Origin: Gammaproteobacteria bacterium
GTDB taxonomy: Bacteria > Pseudomonadota > Gammaproteobacteria > Methylococcales > UBA2780
DNA: 8,692 bases
Direction of reading: 5' to 3'
Assembly (NCBI GenBank): GCA_003646305.1
Contig: QNFJ01000081.1
Location: 1 to 8,692, forward strand
Of this stretch, positions 6,713-8,692 are shown piece after piece. The notes beneath the pieces are model-generated. The model saw nothing but the letters and a program-made list of their open reading frames with translations, was not told the origin of the DNA and did not search any database. How positions within the stretch are numbered: position 1 is the first letter of the stretch; each line of letters opens with the position of its first letter. The translations under genes and the position numbers were made by a program.

Positions 6713-6740
6713 ATTCTAATCCCATTCCACTGATTAGAAT
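6713..6740. repeat. Perfect 9-bp inverted repeat upstream of the NRDE gene
   Basis: ATTCTAATC (6713-6721) and GATTAGAAT (6732-6740) are exact reverse complements separated by 10 nt, ending 24 nt before the ATG at 6765. No T-run follows on either strand, so an intrinsic terminator is unlikely. It could be an operator, because the left arm contains a -10-like TCTAAT (6715-6720) with a weak TTAAAC 18 nt upstream. Alternatively it is an RNA hairpin in the leader. Function is unknown. Confidence 0.6.
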
Positions 6741-6764
6741 CTAAGAATGAAGAGTAAGCGCTAA

Positions 6765-7523
6765 ATGTGTCTTGTCGTCTTTTCATGGAAAACTGACTCA
6801 AAAAACAGGCTCACTCTTCTGGCCAACCGGGATGAGTTCTTTGAACGACCAACAGAGTCGGCCTGTTTCCGTGGGAATACCCTTTCCGGCAAGGATCTTC
6901 AATGTGGTGGAACTTGGTTAGGCGTTTCTAGACAGGGTAAAGTTGCCGTTATTACCAATTTTCGAGATCCACCGGCTCACCGAGCTTCGGCGAAATCGCG
7001 CGGATTATTGGTCTCTGATTTTCTGGATTCAAGCTGCTCCGCGAAAGACTTTGCTGCTCAAATATCTTCCCATAGGGCGCGTTATAACCCCTTTAATCTT
7101 TTACTTTATGATGGCCAGGTGCTCATTTCGTATTCTAGCCAGACAGACACCTTTGCAGAAGTGGCACCTGGCACTCACGCTTTAAGCAATCATCATTTAG
7201 ATAGCGACTGGCCCAAAGTGAAGCGCGTAAAAAAACTGTTTAGCCACCTGCTAAACAGAGATAAGCTCCATTACCCTGAAGATTACTTAAACGTCATGGA
7301 AGACCCGAAACAGGCAGAAGATAGCGAGCTTCCAGAAACGGGGGTTAGCCTTGAATGGGAGCAGCGCTTATCACCCATCTTCATCAAAAGTGCTGAATAT
7401 GGCACGCGCTCAACCTCTCTATTACTAATCGACAACCAAAACAGAATACGATTTACAGAGAAGAGTCATTACCCAGACAGAAAGAGCCTGATTACCTGTG
7501 ATGAGACTTTTATAGTCCCCTAA
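6765..7523 (+). CDS. NRDE / TANGO2-family protein (DUF833)
   Basis: The 252-residue protein belongs to the TANGO2/NRDE family, found from bacteria to humans. Its biochemical role is unsettled; eukaryotic members have been linked to Golgi organisation, lipid metabolism and haem handling. Family landmarks appear in order: MC at the start (Cys2, the predicted N-terminal nucleophile of an Ntn-hydrolase-like fold), NRDEF (21-25), GGTWLG (48-53), VITNFRDP (62-69), YNPFNLLL (107-114), THALSN (137-142) and YGTRSTSLLL (212-221). Length is normal for bacterial members. There is no signal peptide, so it is probably cytoplasmic. The ATG at 6765 is supported by the conserved MC start, although its ribosome-binding site is weak (AAGAG about 11 nt upstream). 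It lies 103 nt after the barrel gene, with an inverted repeat between, and overlaps the convergent metZ by 14 nt. Function cannot be predicted from these neighbours. Confidence 0.9.
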   Translation: MCLVVFSWKTDSKNRLTLLANRDEFFERPTESACFRGNTLSGKDLQCGGTWLGVSRQGKVAVITNFRDPPAHRASAKSRGLLVSDFLDSSCSAKDFAAQISSHRARYNPFNLLLYDGQVLISYSSQTDTFAEVAPGTHALSNHHLDSDWPKVKRVKKLFSHLLNRDKLHYPEDYLNVMEDPKQAEDSELPETGVSLEWEQRLSPIFIKSAEYGTRSTSLLLIDNQNRIRFTEKSHYPDRKSLITCDETFIVP

Positions 7524-8691
7524 TCAAATCAGATTTAATATCTTCAATATTTTCCAGCCCTACAGAAACTCTAATCAGACTATCTTTGATTCCAGCAGCC
7601 TCTCTTTCTTCCGCGGATAGTTTGCTGTGCGTCGTCGTTGCGGGGTGCGTAATGGTTGTCTTAGTATCGCCAAGGTTTGCTGTAATCGATAGCAGTTGGG
7701 TAGAATCAATCAAATGCCAGGCAGCCTCTTTCCCGCCCTCGATCTCAAAACTTAAAACGCCACCCGCCCCTTTTTGTTGTCGGGCAGCAAGCTCAAATTG
7801 CGGATGCGATCTAAGGCCCGGATAGTAGACTTTCTTGACCCTGGGCTGTGCCTCAAGCCAATTTGCCAGAGCAGTGGCATTTTCACAGTGTGCTTTCATT
7901 CTTAGAGAGAGCGTCTCCAGACCATTTAGAAAAACCCAGGCATTAAATGGACTCATAGAGGGACCGCAGGTTTTCATAAAGGGAAGAATATTTTCCTCAA
8001 GAAGCGCCTTTTTGCCAACAACAGCGCCACCGATACAACGCCCCTGACCATCAATATATTTTGTCGCCGAGTGAACAATAATGTCGGCACCAAGTGCTAA
8101 TGGCTGTTGTAACACAGGGGTGCAAAAAACATTATCGACGACAAGCAGGCAGCCATTATCGTGCGCTAATTTTGCCAAACAGGAAATATCTGCAATTTCA
8201 GTCAGAGGGTTGGAGGGTGTCTCAAGAAAAAACAGTTTCGTTTCGGGACGAATGGCTGCTTCCCACTCTGCTTGATTCGTCAATGAAACAAAGGTTGTCT
8301 CAACGCTGAAACGACTCAGAAAGTTTTTAAACAGTAGCGTTGTATTACCAAAAACCGCTTGTGAACAAACCACATGATCACCGGCACTAAGCAGGGTATA
8401 GGCAATACTGGCGATGGCTGCCATTCCAGATGCGCTTGCAATACAGCGCTCCCCTCCTTCTAGGAGAGCAAGCCTCTCTTCAAATGCGCGAACAGTTGGG
8501 TTCGAAAAGCGAGAATAGATATTCCCAGCCTCTTTCCCTGAAAAACGGGCGGCTGCTTCCGCAGCACTGCTAAAAATATAGCTCGATGTCAGAAAGAGCG
8601 GATCGCTATGCTCTTGCTCCGCAGTTCGTGACTGTCCAGCTCTAATAGATTGTGTCTCGGGAAGGTAGCTCTCCCAGTCGGATTCTTTCAT
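7510..8691 (-). CDS. metZ: O-succinylhomoserine sulfhydrylase
   Basis: MetZ makes homocysteine directly from O-succinylhomoserine and sulfide, using pyridoxal phosphate, for methionine synthesis in the cytoplasm. The 393-residue frame matches the Cys/Met-metabolism PLP-enzyme family along its whole length and most resembles Pseudomonas MetZ: RAGQSRT, LFLTSSYIFSSAAEAAARF, YSRFSNPTVRAFEERLALLEG and NLGDTKTTITHPATTTH. Lys211 in HSATKYIDGQGR is the expected Schiff-base lysine and Asp186 in VVDNVF contacts the PLP ring. Tyr59 and Arg61 in YSRF should bind the cofactor phosphate, and SGMAAI (88-93) is also present. Cystathionine gamma-synthase and other sulfhydrylases share the fold, so the substrate assignment rests on overall resemblance. 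The ATG at 8691 gives a normal length, but only one base lies upstream, so the ribosome-binding site and any earlier start cannot be judged. The last 14 bases overlap the convergent NRDE gene. Confidence 0.88.
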   Translation of the reverse strand: MKESDWESYLPETQSIRAGQSRTAEQEHSDPLFLTSSYIFSSAAEAAARFSGKEAGNIYSRFSNPTVRAFEERLALLEGGERCIASASGMAAIASIAYTLLSAGDHVVCSQAVFGNTTLLFKNFLSRFSVETTFVSLTNQAEWEAAIRPETKLFFLETPSNPLTEIADISCLAKLAHDNGCLLVVDNVFCTPVLQQPLALGADIIVHSATKYIDGQGRCIGGAVVGKKALLEENILPFMKTCGPSMSPFNAWVFLNGLETLSLRMKAHCENATALANWLEAQPRVKKVYYPGLRSHPQFELAARQQKGAGGVLSFEIEGGKEAAWHLIDSTQLLSITANLGDTKTTITHPATTTHSKLSAEEREAAGIKDSLIRVSVGLENIEDIKSDLIRGL

Positions 8692-8692
8692 C

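Overview
The window looks like a chromosomal segment of a gammaproteobacterium with moderate base composition (roughly mid-40s % GC by eye). The evidence is the minus-strand order bamA-skp-lpxD-fabZ-lpxA-lpxB, which is the classic proteobacterial envelope-biogenesis cluster, together with a MetZ-type sulfhydrylase resembling the Pseudomonas enzyme. I cannot name a genus from sequence alone.

Layout. (1) Positions 1-5565, minus strand, read right to left: bamA (outer-membrane protein insertase), skp/ompH (periplasmic chaperone), lpxD, fabZ, lpxA and the first 135 codons of lpxB, which runs off the left edge. Gaps are 52, 12, 20, -4 and 41 nt, so this is one transcription unit. It couples outer-membrane protein assembly (BamA, Skp) to the early steps of lipid A synthesis (LpxA, LpxD, LpxB) and to the fatty-acid dehydratase FabZ, which competes with LpxA and LpxD for 3-hydroxyacyl-ACP. 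fabZ starts with GTG. lpxA most likely starts with TTG, overlapping the fabZ stop codon by 4 nt.

(2) Positions 5566-5866 form a divergent intergenic region. It carries a strong sigma-70-like promoter facing bamA (TTGAGG-N17-TATAAT) and a moderate one facing the plus-strand gene (TTGAAC-N17-TAAGAT). The genes usually found upstream of bamA (rseP, dxr, cdsA, uppS) are absent, so the conserved cluster is broken here.

(3) Positions 5867-7523, plus strand: an exported outer-membrane beta-barrel protein of unassigned family, then a TANGO2/NRDE-family protein. Between them lies a perfect 9-bp inverted repeat.

(4) Positions 7510-8691, minus strand: metZ (O-succinylhomoserine sulfhydrylase), converging on the NRDE gene with a 14-bp tail-to-tail overlap. 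Its predicted start is one base from the right edge.

I saw no mobile element, CRISPR array, tRNA, rRNA, riboswitch or convincing intrinsic terminator. Most of the window is well-understood housekeeping biology, and I found no clear novel system. The points worth a second look are the LpxA acyl-ruler residue, the TTGA overlap, the broken bamA synteny with an unassigned divergent barrel protein, and a few DNA symmetry elements.
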